Assembly (NCBI GenBank): GCA_944320775.1
Contig: CALUIV010000002.1
Span: 1-64,000, forward strand
Source of the DNA: an uncultured Paraprevotella sp.
GTDB taxonomy: Bacteria > Bacteroidota > Bacteroidia > Bacteroidales > Bacteroidaceae
Direction: 5' to 3'
DNA length: 64,000 nt
The notes under the pieces are model-generated. The model was not told the DNA's origin. It worked only from the letters and a program-made list of their open reading frames with translations, and searched no databases. Shown here in pieces: positions 27,406 to 35,086 of this stretch. The position numbers and the translations under genes are program-made. The first letter of the stretch is position 1. Each line of letters starts with the position of its first letter.

Positions 27406-27771
27406 TTAGTCTATGTTTTCAATATGTGTGATCTGTGCGTCAGTCCATAAGTTTTCAATGTCATAGAAATCATGTGCTTCGGGCAACAGAACATGCACGA
27501 TAACATCGGTATAGTCCATTGCCACCCATTGTGCATTTCGAAGGCCGTCTACAGCCGTAGGTTTTTCATTTGCATATTTTCGGGCAAATTCAGCAATCGA
27601 TTCAACGATAGCTTCCAGATGTGATGGAGAATTGCCTTTGCAAATAATGAAATAGTTGCAGATTGTCTCGTGGATATTCCGCAGATCTACAACCGTAATG
27701 TCGTACCCCTTTTTTTCTTGTATCCCTTTAATGATATTGTCTACTAGTTTTTCTTCTTGTTTCGTATTCAT
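27406..27771 (-). CDS. rsfS: Ribosome silencing factor RsfS
   Basis: RsfS/YbeB/Iojap protein of 121 residues that binds large-subunit protein uL14 and blocks subunit joining under nutrient stress. Family features are DITVVDLRNIHETICNYFIICKGNSPSHLEAI and the central AVDGLRNAQWVAMDYTDVIVHVLLPEAHDFYDIENLW, which contains the conserved W-x-x-x-D and YDIE-x-LW. Length is normal. It is the first gene of the rsfS-ftsH-cdsA operon and is divergent from the tRNA-Gln pair. Confidence 0.94.
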   Translation of the reverse strand: MNTKQEEKLVDNIIKGIQEKKGYDITVVDLRNIHETICNYFIICKGNSPSHLEAIVESIAEFARKYANEKPTAVDGLRNAQWVAMDYTDVIVHVLLPEAHDFYDIENLWTDAQITHIENID

Positions 27772-27934
27772 TTCTATTTTCGAATCTCTAATATAATATG
27801 GGCAAAGATACTAGATATTATAACATTGTAGCAATTGTTTGTGGTCAAAATATATAGGCTTTTTATTTTTTTTGCAAAAACACGGACATTTGAGGAAAAA
27901 AAGTATTTTTCGGATATAAAAAATGCTCGAAAAA

Positions 27935-27965
27935 TTTGCAGGTTCATAAAAAAGCTGTACCTTTG
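27935..27965 (+). promoter_or_regulatory. Consensus promoter of the tRNA-Gln pair
   Basis: TTTG at 27935-27938 and TACCTTTG at 27958-27965 are separated by exactly 19 nt, a full match to the Bacteroidota sigma-AB promoter TTTG-N19-TAnnTTTG. Transcription should start near 27972, about 14 nt before the first tRNA. Confidence 0.85.
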
Positions 27966-27985
27966 CAGTCGAAAACAAAAAACAT

Positions 27986-28056
27986 TGGGCTATGGTGTAA
28001 TGGTAACACAACAGATTCTGGTCCTGTTTTTCTTGGTTCGAATCCAGGTAGCCCAA
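27986..28056 (+). tRNA. tRNA-Gln (anticodon CUG), copy 1
   Basis: A 71-nt cloverleaf without encoded CCA. The acceptor stem pairs TGGGCTA with TAGCCCA and the discriminator base is A. The anticodon loop is TTCTGGT with CTG at positions 34-36, reading CAG glutamine codons. The T arm contains GGTTCGAATCC. The last anticodon-stem pair (31-39) is an A-C mismatch. It is identical to the second copy 100 bp downstream. Confidence 0.93.
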
Positions 28057-28085
28057 CATCAATGTTTGTTTTCATGGTCTCTTAT

Positions 28086-28156
28086 TGGGCTATGGTGTAA
28101 TGGTAACACAACAGATTCTGGTCCTGTTTTTCTTGGTTCGAATCCAGGTAGCCCAA
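28086..28156 (+). tRNA. tRNA-Gln (anticodon CUG), copy 2
   Basis: Identical in sequence to copy 1, including the A-C mismatch at 31-39, and transcribed on the same RNA from the promoter at 27935. The identity extends only a few bases beyond the tRNA itself, which fits tandem duplication held by gene conversion. A terminator hairpin follows directly. Confidence 0.93.
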
Positions 28157-28158
28157 CA

Positions 28159-28193
28159 AAATGCAATCTAGATATATTCTGGATTGCATTTTT
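28159..28193 (+). terminator. Terminator of the tRNA-Gln operon
   Basis: AAATGCAATC (28159-28168) pairs with GATTGCATTT (28182-28191), followed by a T-rich run. It begins three bases after the second tRNA. Confidence 0.8.
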
Positions 28194-28291
28194 GTTATTA
28201 TCTGATCCGGTCCCGAAAGTCTTCTATGATTTATGTGGATTTTCAGATTTTGAATAGTTGAGTATGAAAATAATAGTTTTAGTACGATAAA

Positions 28292-28333
28292 AAAGAAAAC
28301 ACGCCGATTGAATTCAATCGGCGTGTTTTCTTT
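28292..28333. terminator. 42-bp perfect palindrome after the DUF349 gene
   Basis: Bases 28292-28333 form an uninterrupted perfect palindrome centred on GAATTC, with A-runs at one end and T-runs at the other. It lies ten bases past the DUF349 stop on the minus strand and should work as a strong bidirectional terminator. The absence of an unpaired spacer is unusual. Confidence 0.8.
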
Positions 28334-28342
28334 AATGCTCAA

Positions 28343-30214
28343 TTATGCTTTGTTGATTTCTTCGTTTATTGTCTTGATCTTCTCTTTAAGTACGGCAAGT
28401 TCATTTTTTAATTTGTCTACTTTTCTGTTCAGCTCGTCAACAAGACTGTTGCCTTTTTTAGATTTGCTGTTCAAGAAGCCAAGATTGTTTTCATAGGTTT
28501 TGATATCATTACGCATGTTTTCGTATGCTCTCATCAATCGGTCGCGTTCTTTTATCAAACTGTTGCCTTCTTTCTCAGCTGCAGCTTTCAGGTTATTTTT
28601 GAAATTGTTCAATCTACGCTTGGTGGCTGTTTCGTTGATGGCACCAAAAAGTTTATCAGCAATTTCTCTGTATTCTGTATAGATCTTGTCCTTTTCTTTG
28701 AAAGGAACATGGCCGATAGAGTTCCATTCCTGAGCCAGTTCGCGAACCTTTTCTGCAAAATTTTCAGTTTCTTCTGCTGTAATTGCCTTTAATTGTTCTA
28801 TTATACTACGTTTCTTTTCCAGATTAGATAATTCTTCTTCACGGACAGAGGACGTAGCTTTGTTTTTCTGCTCAAAGAAATAGTCGCATGCGCCGATAAA
28901 TCTTTTCCACAACGATTCAGAATGTTTCTTAGGAACAGCTCCGATTGTTTTCCATTCCTTTTGCAGTTGTGTCAGTTTGTCGCTTGTAGACTTCCAGTCA
29001 GTACTGTCTTTAAGTGCTTCTGCCTTTTCGCAAAGAGCTTGTTTCTTTTGCAGATTAGCAACCTGTACTTCTTTGATTGATTTGAAGAATGCTGTTTTCT
29101 GACTAAAGAATGCATCACATGCAGCACGGAATCTTTCGAATATCTTGGTATTCATTTTTTGTGGGGCAAAACCGATAGTTTTCCATTCAGCTTGGATTGC
29201 TATGATTTCTTTTGTCATATTGTCCCAGTCGGTAAAGGTCTTCAGCTCTTCGGTCTGTATGGCTTCAACCCGTTCACAAAGAGCGGTTTTCTTAGCCAGA
29301 TTCTCTTCCTCTTTAGCCTTTATTTCCTCAAAATGCTGTTGATGACGTTTGTTAATAACAGTCGAGGCGGCTTTGAAACGATTCCAGATTTCTTCACGTA
29401 GCTCTTTTGCTACAGGTCCTGCTTCCTTGTATTCTTGATGCAGGATTTGCAGTTGTTTGAAAGCAGCTATAACATCCTCTTCCTCGGCCAGTTTCTCGGC
29501 GGCTTCGCAAAGACGTGTTTTGGTTTCCAGATTCTTTTTGAAATCATATTCCCGGAATTCATGATTGAGCTTTAACAGGTCATAGAATTGTTCCGTATAA
29601 AGCTGATACGTTTTCCATAATTCTGTCGCCCGTTCTGCCGGAATATTGGTGATTTCCTTCCATTCATTCTGCAACTCTTTGAATTCGTTGTAGGACTGAT
29701 TGGCCTCCTCCGGACTGGAAATCATTGTTTTCAGCTTGTCCAGAATATCTAGTTTCTTTTGTAAATTTTCAGCTTTTGTACGTTCTTGTTCTTCTAGGAA
29801 TTCTGCTCTTTTTTGTTTTAAGATCGTGAGCAGTTCTCTGAAGTTTTCATCTTTGACATCCACTGTAGGCATGAATCCTTCCGGATCACCTCCAGCTGCA
29901 ATATAGGCATCATATTCTGATTTAGCTTCGGCTTTTTGTATTTTAGAATATGCTATTTTTAATATGTCAAGATCATGTTTGCTTGCCAATTCTTCGCTTT
30001 CTGCAAGTTTTTTCAATTGTTCGAGTACTTCTTCTTTTGTCTCGAATTTAAGTTCTAGACTTTCCGCTGCTTCTTCATCTGTTGTTACTTCCAGTTCTTC
30101 GGAATTGTCATAAGTTGAATCTGCAATAGGAGTTTCAACTGATTCGTTTGCTTGCATCGCTTCGTTGTTTTTTTTGCCTTCTTCTGCTGAAGACATTTCT
30201 TGAGAGTCCATCAT
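28343..30214 (-). CDS. DUF349 repeat protein
   Basis: Cytoplasmic, highly charged helical protein of 623 residues. After an acidic N-terminal tail (to about residue 80) come about five DUF349 repeats of roughly 70 residues. Each contains a pattern such as LQNEWKEITNIPAE, IQAEWKTIGFAPQK or LQKEWKTIGAVPKK, with W-K-x-I-G-x-x-P at the core and a following W/F-x-RF-x-x-A helix. The C-terminal 50 residues are a Lys/Glu coiled coil. DUF349 proteins are widespread in Bacteroidota; their role is not settled. Two ATG codons are adjacent at the start; a terminator palindrome follows. Confidence 0.88.
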   Translation of the reverse strand: MMDSQEMSSAEEGKKNNEAMQANESVETPIADSTYDNSEELEVTTDEEAAESLELKFETKEEVLEQLKKLAESEELASKHDLDILKIAYSKIQKAEAKSEYDAYIAAGGDPEGFMPTVDVKDENFRELLTILKQKRAEFLEEQERTKAENLQKKLDILDKLKTMISSPEEANQSYNEFKELQNEWKEITNIPAERATELWKTYQLYTEQFYDLLKLNHEFREYDFKKNLETKTRLCEAAEKLAEEEDVIAAFKQLQILHQEYKEAGPVAKELREEIWNRFKAASTVINKRHQQHFEEIKAKEEENLAKKTALCERVEAIQTEELKTFTDWDNMTKEIIAIQAEWKTIGFAPQKMNTKIFERFRAACDAFFSQKTAFFKSIKEVQVANLQKKQALCEKAEALKDSTDWKSTSDKLTQLQKEWKTIGAVPKKHSESLWKRFIGACDYFFEQKNKATSSVREEELSNLEKKRSIIEQLKAITAEETENFAEKVRELAQEWNSIGHVPFKEKDKIYTEYREIADKLFGAINETATKRRLNNFKNNLKAAAEKEGNSLIKERDRLMRAYENMRNDIKTYENNLGFLNSKSKKGNSLVDELNRKVDKLKNELAVLKEKIKTINEEINKA

Positions 30215-30340
30215 TTTACTTGATTTTAGTATCTGATTCGGTTTTCATTTACATGTTTTATCTCTTCTTATCGTGAAATAATATATTGCAAATTAAAGCA
30301 AAATAAAGTTTGTTTCCTATAATTTGATTGTTTTTTTTCT

Positions 30341-31267
30341 TTAAATCCATGTTTTCCGACGGAAGAACCATAATAACAGCCCTGTAATGAGTACCGTGAT
30401 TCCTATTGCCAATGGAAATCCCCAAGGTGAATTTTCCATACCGTTGATCAGGTTCATACCGAATAAGCTGGCAACCAATGTCGGGAACATGAGGATTATG
30501 GAAATCGAAGTCAACATTTTCATGACACTACTCATGTTGTTGTTAATCAGGTTTGCATAAGTGTCCATTGTTGAGTCGAGGATATTGGCATAAATTGATG
30601 TTGTTTCCCGAGCCTGGCTCATTTCGATGTTTACATCTTCAATTAAGTCTGCATCAAGTTCGTCTACCGGTAATTTGAATTTCAATTTTGATAGCAAGGT
30701 TTCATTGCCTCGAATAGATGTAATAAAATAAGTGAGGCTGTCTTGTAGTCTAGACAAATTGATCAGGTCAGCATTGTTGATATTCCGGTCGAGGTTTTGT
30801 TTGGCTTTTTCGATTAACGTGTTGATTTGTTTTAGTCGTTTTAGATACCAGACTGCTGATGAAAGGAAAAGACGGAATACCATATCGACTGAATCTGTGA
30901 ATCCCAATCCTCTCTTTTGCTGGTAACTGACGAAATCAATCATCATGTTTGTTTCGAAATTACAAACAGTGATACAAACATCTTTGTTTAATATGATACC
31001 GAGAGGGATGGTAGTGTAAGGTGTACGCGACCGTACTTCTTTCACATATGGAATACGAAGAATGATCAAGATCCAACCTTCGTCAAATTCATAACGGGCC
31101 CTTTCGTCGGTATCCGCAATGTCCATAAGGAAGTAATCTGGAATATGTAGGTCTTTTTCTAAAAAATCGATGTCTTCTTGGGTAGGACAGGTTACTTGAA
31201 CCCAACAATTGGGTTCCCATTTATCCAAAGTGCGCAGGCCGCGGCTTGTGTTCCAGAATGTTCGCAT
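30341..31267 (-). CDS. corA: CorA-family magnesium transporter
   Basis: CorA channel of 308 residues, forming a pentamer for Mg2+ (or Co2+/Ni2+) uptake. The N-terminal two thirds are the cytosolic funnel domain with the long stalk helix (about residues 140-245). Two C-terminal membrane segments follow, with the selectivity motif GMN at the end of the first (FGMNLING) and a second hydrophobic stretch before the basic tail FRRKTWI. The start is the ATG at 31267, preceded by the Shine-Dalgarno-like GGAGGAAGAA; this sequence itself encodes the extra residues of the longer frame. The leader upstream contains a micro-ORF and a hairpin. Confidence 0.93.
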   Translation of the reverse strand: MRTFWNTSRGLRTLDKWEPNCWVQVTCPTQEDIDFLEKDLHIPDYFLMDIADTDERARYEFDEGWILIILRIPYVKEVRSRTPYTTIPLGIILNKDVCITVCNFETNMMIDFVSYQQKRGLGFTDSVDMVFRLFLSSAVWYLKRLKQINTLIEKAKQNLDRNINNADLINLSRLQDSLTYFITSIRGNETLLSKLKFKLPVDELDADLIEDVNIEMSQARETTSIYANILDSTMDTYANLINNNMSSVMKMLTSISIILMFPTLVASLFGMNLINGMENSPWGFPLAIGITVLITGLLLWFFRRKTWI

Positions 31268-31293
31268 TAGTTCTTCCTCCAAAAATAAGATTA

Positions 31294-31329
31294 AAGAACG
31301 GAGGCTTGAACTTCCAAACCTCTGTTCTT
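31294..31329 (-). promoter_or_regulatory. Hairpin in the corA leader (possible attenuator)
   Basis: On the minus strand a stem of about 15 pairs closes a 6-nt loop (GAAGTT), with one A-C mismatch and one G-U pair. The outer arms are AAGAACAGAGG and CCTCCGTTCTT. A T-rich stretch follows, and the corA ATG is 26 nt downstream. The hairpin begins at the stop codon of the 12-codon micro-ORF. It could equally be the ksgA terminator with read-through into corA. Confidence 0.6.
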
Positions 31330-31366
31330 ACAACAAGTTTATATTTTCCGCGTGATAATCGTCCAT
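31328..31366 (-). CDS. Candidate 12-residue corA leader peptide
   Basis: A micro-ORF, MDDYHAENINLL then TAA, lies between a promoter-like element at 31394-31401 and the corA hairpin, and its stop codon touches the base of the stem. The N-terminus is acidic. The layout resembles leader peptides that control Mg2+ transporters, such as MgtL, where acidic/proline codons make ribosomes unstable at low Mg2+. There is no good Shine-Dalgarno, and short ORFs arise by chance. The ORF is seen; the role is inference. Confidence 0.35.
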   Translation of the reverse strand: MDDYHAENINLL

Positions 31367-31393
31367 TTTTAATGAATAATATGTTTTCGAGTG

Positions 31394-31401
31394 CAAAAAT
31401 A
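31394..31401 (-). promoter_or_regulatory. -7 promoter element of corA
   Basis: The minus strand reads TATTTTTG, matching TAnnTTTG. TTAG, three of four matches to the -33 TTTG, lies 19 nt further upstream. Transcription would start near 31387, giving a leader of about 120 nt. Confidence 0.5.
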
Positions 31402-31444
31402 CAAAAAGATTCATTATGGCCTAATAAATGAGATCTATTTTTTG

Positions 31445-32272
31445 CTATTTCGTCAATTCGGCACTGACTAAATTAGTCAGGTGTATGAATTGGTCGACAG
31501 AAAGTTGTTCCGGTCGTTTGTTTAGTATTTCCAGTTCAAAAAAACGACTATGATCTTTAGGTTCCTGTTTGTTTTGATTGCCTTGTGCGTCATTTTGTGC
31601 AAATACGGGTTTTATAGAATTGCGCAAAGTCTTTCTCCTTTGGTTAAAACAGGTTTTGACGATCTGCTTGAACAACTTTTCGTCGCATCCTAAATTTTGT
31701 GTCTCATTCCGGGTCATACGGATAACCGCACTTTTAACTTTTGGAGGAGGATTGAATACATTTTCATGTACCGTAAACAAGTATTCTACCGAGTACCATG
31801 CCTGGATCAGTACGCTGAGGATTCCGTAAGTTTTACTACCCGGAGCTGCGGCGATTCTTTCGGCAACTTCCTTTTGGATCATTCCGGTGCAACATGGAAT
31901 CAGATTCTTGTAGTCGAGCATTTTGAAAAAAATCTGACTGGAAATATTGTATGGGTAGTTCCCTGTCAAAACAAATGGTTGTCCGTCAAAAATCTGCTCC
32001 AGATTAAGCTTGAGAAAATCAAACTCAACAATGTTTTCGGTGAGTTTAGGGTAATTCTCTTTCAAATAAGCAACAGATTCATAATCAATTTCAACAACCT
32101 TTAATGGTCTGTCTTTATTAATCAGAAATTGAGTCATGACTCCCATGCCCGGACCTACTTCAAGGACTGGAAGGTCGGGACATGCATCGACGGTATCAGC
32201 AATAGCTTGGGCGATTTTTAAATCTTTTAAAAAGTGTTGGCCAAGAAATTTTTTAGGTTTTACAGACTTCAT
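31445..32272 (-). CDS. rsmA: 16S rRNA dimethyladenosine transferase KsgA/RsmA
   Basis: SAM-dependent enzyme of 275 residues that dimethylates two adjacent adenosines near the 3' end of 16S rRNA and checks small-subunit assembly. The opening KPKKFLGQHFLKD is the KsgA signature. The SAM loop is LEVGPGMGVMTQFL, and catalytic motif IV is NYPYNISSQIFFK. Length is normal for the family. Its promoter lies back to back with that of the flippase-like gene. corA is downstream on the same strand after 177 nt. Confidence 0.95.
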   Translation of the reverse strand: MKSVKPKKFLGQHFLKDLKIAQAIADTVDACPDLPVLEVGPGMGVMTQFLINKDRPLKVVEIDYESVAYLKENYPKLTENIVEFDFLKLNLEQIFDGQPFVLTGNYPYNISSQIFFKMLDYKNLIPCCTGMIQKEVAERIAAAPGSKTYGILSVLIQAWYSVEYLFTVHENVFNPPPKVKSAVIRMTRNETQNLGCDEKLFKQIVKTCFNQRRKTLRNSIKPVFAQNDAQGNQNKQEPKDHSRFFELEILNKRPEQLSVDQFIHLTNLVSAELTK

Positions 32273-32288
32273 TATTACTTTTTTATAC

Positions 32289-32309
32289 TATTTTTGCGCT
32301 ACAAAGGTA
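32289..32309. promoter_or_regulatory. Back-to-back promoters of ksgA and the flippase-like gene
   Basis: TATTTTTG at 32289-32296 (plus) and TACCTTTG read on the minus strand at 32309-32302 are two -7 elements only five bases apart. They give leaders of about 29 nt for the TTG start at 32331 and about 24 nt for ksgA. Confidence 0.55.
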
Positions 32310-32330
32310 CAAAAAAGAAGCTATACGAAA

Positions 32331-33341
32331 TTGAAAAATGCTAAGATTATAAAGGGGATATTGCAAATCGGCGGGTCGGTCCTGTTGGCAGTCCTTATAT
32401 TATATTGGATGTATCGCGATTTTGATTGGGCAGAATTCAATGATGCTGTTTCCTATCAGATGGATTGGACGTGGATGCTGTTGTCTATGCCGTTTGGCAT
32501 TTTAGCTCAGGTCTTCCGGGGGATGCGCTGGCGCCAGGCCTTGAGGCCGTTAGGAGAATCTCCACGGTTGCATTCTTGTATCAATGCTGTGTTTCTTTCT
32601 TATGCTGCGAGTTTGGTTGTACCTCGAATCGGAGAAGTCTTGCGTTGTGGTGTGTTGAATCGGAAGGACGGAGTGTCGTTTCCAAAATCTATTGGTACGG
32701 TTGTCACAGAACGCGTTATAGATTCTCTGATTATTTTGTTGTTGGCTGCGTTTGCTCTTTTGGTACAGATGCCTTTTTTTGTTTCTTTTGTTCGGGAAAC
32801 GGGGGTAAGTCTTTCCGTGCTGATTCAGAAATTTACAGGAGCCGGTTATTTTGTTACCATTGCATGCGGTTTGCTCGTTTTGATTTTATTTCTCGTTTTA
32901 ATTTGGAAACTAGCACTGTTCAGTAAGACCAAAGGTGTTTTGAAAAACTTGTATGAAGGTATCATGTCTTTGCGTCATGTAGAAAATAAATACTTGTTTT
33001 TCGGTTATTCCATTGCAATCTGGCTTTCTTATTATTTGCATTTTTATCTTACTTTTTTCTGCTTCCCGGAAACTTCAGGACTTTCATCTATGGCTGCGTT
33101 AGTAGCTTTTGTTGTAGGCAGTTTTGCCGTATTGGTTCCGACTCCTAATGGAGCAGGACCATGGCATTTTGCTGTAAAAACAGTGCTTGTCCTTTATGGA
33201 ATAGGTGCCAATGAAGCGGTTATTTTTGTTTTGGTAGTACATACGTTGCAGACTATGTTAGTACTTTTGCTTGGTTTATATGCATTGGCTTTTTTGCAAT
33301 TATCCAAAACAAGGTCATGGCATGCAGAGAATATTGAATAG
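32331..33341 (+). CDS. LPG-synthase-TM/UPF0104 family flippase-like membrane protein
   Basis: Integral membrane protein of about 336 residues with some eight hydrophobic segments, related to the N-terminal membrane domain of lysylphosphatidylglycerol synthase (MprF flippase, UPF0104/AglD2). Typical pieces are MRWRQALRPLG, SYAASLVVPRIGEVLRCGVL, TVVTERVIDSLIILL and VPTPNGAGPWHFAVKTVL. Relatives move or modify lipids or isoprenoid-linked sugars; no catalytic domain is attached. The longer frame from 32136 lies inside ksgA on the other strand. The best start is TTG 32331 (then KNAKIIKGI), about 29 nt after the predicted transcription start. The out-of-frame ATG at 32338 is not usable. Confidence 0.8.
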   Translation: MKNAKIIKGILQIGGSVLLAVLILYWMYRDFDWAEFNDAVSYQMDWTWMLLSMPFGILAQVFRGMRWRQALRPLGESPRLHSCINAVFLSYAASLVVPRIGEVLRCGVLNRKDGVSFPKSIGTVVTERVIDSLIILLLAAFALLVQMPFFVSFVRETGVSLSVLIQKFTGAGYFVTIACGLLVLILFLVLIWKLALFSKTKGVLKNLYEGIMSLRHVENKYLFFGYSIAIWLSYYLHFYLTFFCFPETSGLSSMAALVAFVVGSFAVLVPTPNGAGPWHFAVKTVLVLYGIGANEAVIFVLVVHTLQTMLVLLLGLYALAFLQLSKTRSWHAENIE

Positions 33342-33379
33342 AAAAGAAATTAATAACATAACTTTTAAATAATAGTATT

Positions 33380-34837
33380 ATGAGTGAAATTAAAAACTTA
33401 AATCCGGTTCCGGTTTGGAAAAATTTTGATGCATTGACTCAGGTGCCGCGTCCTTCTGGACATTTGGCTAAAGTTCAGCAGTTTTTATTAGACTGGGCAC
33501 GGGAACGAGGTATTGAAGCATATAAGGATGGCGGTGAAAATATAGTAATGAAAAAACCGGCAACTTCAGGTATGGAGAACCGTCAGACTGTTGTTTTGCA
33601 GGCACATATGGATATGGTTCCTCAAAAGTTGGATTCCAGTTCACATAATTTTGAAACGGATCCGATTCAAACCTATATTGACGGAGAATGGGTTAAGGCG
33701 AAAGGTACTACATTAGGTGCTGATGACGGAATCGGTGTTGCGGCTATTATGGCTGTTTTGGAAGATAATACTTTAGTTCATGGTCCTTTGGAAGCTTTGA
33801 TAACTTCTGATGAAGAAACTTGTATGTATGGCGTGAATCATTTGGCTGCAGATACGTTGAAGGGTGATATTTTGTTGAATATTGACAATGAAACGATGGG
33901 CGAGTTCGTTGTAGGAAGTGCAGGTGGTGTAAATATTACAGCGACATTGGAATACAAGGAGGTTGAGACAGATCCTACTGATATCGCAGTTAAAGTGGTT
34001 TTGCGCGGTTTGCGTGGAGGTCATTCTGGATTGGAAATTTGTGAAAACCGTGGAAATGCCAATAAGCTTATGGCTCGTTTCGTTCGTCAGGCTATAGCTG
34101 ACGATGATGCCCGTTTGGCTTCATGGAATGGAGGAAATATGCGTAATGCGATTCCTCGGGAATGCGAAGTGGTATTGACTATTCCTGCTGAAAATGAAAA
34201 AGACCTGGAGGATTTGGTTGCTTATTGTCGCAATCTGTATATAGATGAGTATAGAGGTGTGGAGAACAATATCGAGATGACTGTTGAGCGTACAGAGCTT
34301 CCGGTAACAGAGGTTCCAGAGGAAATTCAGGACAATTTGGTTTCAGCGATATTGGCTTGTCATGATGGTGTTTTACGTTATATTCCTTCTATGCCATCGA
34401 TCGTTGAGACTTCTTCGAATCTGGCTATCGTTCGTATCGGTGCAGGAAAAGCTGAAATTCTGATTTTGGCGAGAAGTTCAAATGAAGGAATGATGGAATA
34501 TGTTTCTACCATGATCGAAAGCTGTTATGGTATGGCGGGAATGAAAGTTGAATTTGGAGGCCATTATGGTGCTTGGCAGCCTAATTTTGATTCTCCAATA
34601 ACCAAGAAAATGGTAGACGTTTACAAGCAGATGTTCCAGGAAGATGCTAAAGTACAGGTCGTACATGCCGGATTGGAATGTAGTTTGATTGGACAGGTAT
34701 ATCCAAATATGGATTTGGTTAGCTTCGGTCCTACTTTGCGTTCACCACATACTCCTGATGAACGGTGTCATATACCTTCTGTTGCTAAATTTTGGGATTT
34801 CCTTAAAGAACTGCTGACGCAGATTCCAGCGAAATAA
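33380..34837 (+). CDS. pepD: Aminoacyl-histidine dipeptidase (PepD, M20 family)
   Basis: Cytosolic zinc dipeptidase of 485 residues that cleaves Xaa-His and other dipeptides. Metal and catalytic residues are visible: His76 in VVLQAHMDMVPQK, Asp115 in LGADDGIGVAA, the Glu pair in ITSDEETCMYG (145-146), and the lid-domain segment GLRGGHSGLEI. The C-terminal metal ligand His lies in the LRSPHTPDER block. It follows the flippase-like gene by 38 nt and may be co-transcribed. A terminator follows. Confidence 0.95.
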   Translation: MSEIKNLNPVPVWKNFDALTQVPRPSGHLAKVQQFLLDWARERGIEAYKDGGENIVMKKPATSGMENRQTVVLQAHMDMVPQKLDSSSHNFETDPIQTYIDGEWVKAKGTTLGADDGIGVAAIMAVLEDNTLVHGPLEALITSDEETCMYGVNHLAADTLKGDILLNIDNETMGEFVVGSAGGVNITATLEYKEVETDPTDIAVKVVLRGLRGGHSGLEICENRGNANKLMARFVRQAIADDDARLASWNGGNMRNAIPRECEVVLTIPAENEKDLEDLVAYCRNLYIDEYRGVENNIEMTVERTELPVTEVPEEIQDNLVSAILACHDGVLRYIPSMPSIVETSSNLAIVRIGAGKAEILILARSSNEGMMEYVSTMIESCYGMAGMKVEFGGHYGAWQPNFDSPITKKMVDVYKQMFQEDAKVQVVHAGLECSLIGQVYPNMDLVSFGPTLRSPHTPDERCHIPSVAKFWDFLKELLTQIPAK

Positions 34838-34843
34838 TTTATT

Positions 34844-34900
34844 AAATGTCATTCCGGATCTTTACCTGAGACTTTAGGGGGGGGATTTGGAATGACATTT
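34844..34900 (+). terminator. Terminator after pepD
   Basis: AAATGTCATTCC (34844-34855) pairs with GGAATGACATTT (34889-34900), a perfect 12-bp stem followed by a T-rich tail. The loop contains a run of eight G (34877-34884). Confidence 0.85.
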
Positions 34901-34919
34901 TTGTTTTGGAAAATGCTCA

Positions 34920-35008
34920 TGTTACAGGTTTGTTACAATTTATGGCTGCTGGATTCGGATTGAATGCAAAATTCAGAAGATATTGTGTGTTGTAACGCGA
35001 ATGTAATA
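34920..35008 (+). promoter_or_regulatory. Two Pho-box-like direct repeat pairs upstream of the Pit gene
   Basis: TGTTACA at 34920-34926 is repeated exactly at 34931-34937, and TGTAACG at 34991-34997 is followed by TGTAATA at 35002-35008. Each pair has a 4-nt gap, so an 11-bp period, the geometry of PhoB/PhoP operators. The second pair reads as related TTACA repeats on the other strand. It ends 31 nt before the -7 box at 35040. The repeats are seen; regulator identity is inferred from the phosphate-transport gene downstream. Confidence 0.5.
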
Positions 35009-35039
35009 TAAATGATGTGCATATTTCATAATAATGAAG

Positions 35040-35047
35040 TATTTTTG
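35040..35047 (+). promoter_or_regulatory. -7 promoter element of the Pit gene
   Basis: TATTTTTG matches TAnnTTTG, 39 nt before the ATG at 35087. No TTTG lies at the -33 position, which fits a promoter that needs an activator. Confidence 0.55.
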
Positions 35048-35086
35048 TATTCGGAAAAGCAGTTATAATATATACATTATTAATTT

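Noticed and set aside
32136..32330. N-terminal extension of the flippase-like gene
   Set aside because: The extra codons are antisense to ksgA and lie upstream of both predicted transcription starts.
34877..34884. Run of eight G as a phase-variable tract
   Set aside because: It lies in the loop of the pepD terminator, outside any coding or promoter element, so slippage would have no obvious effect.
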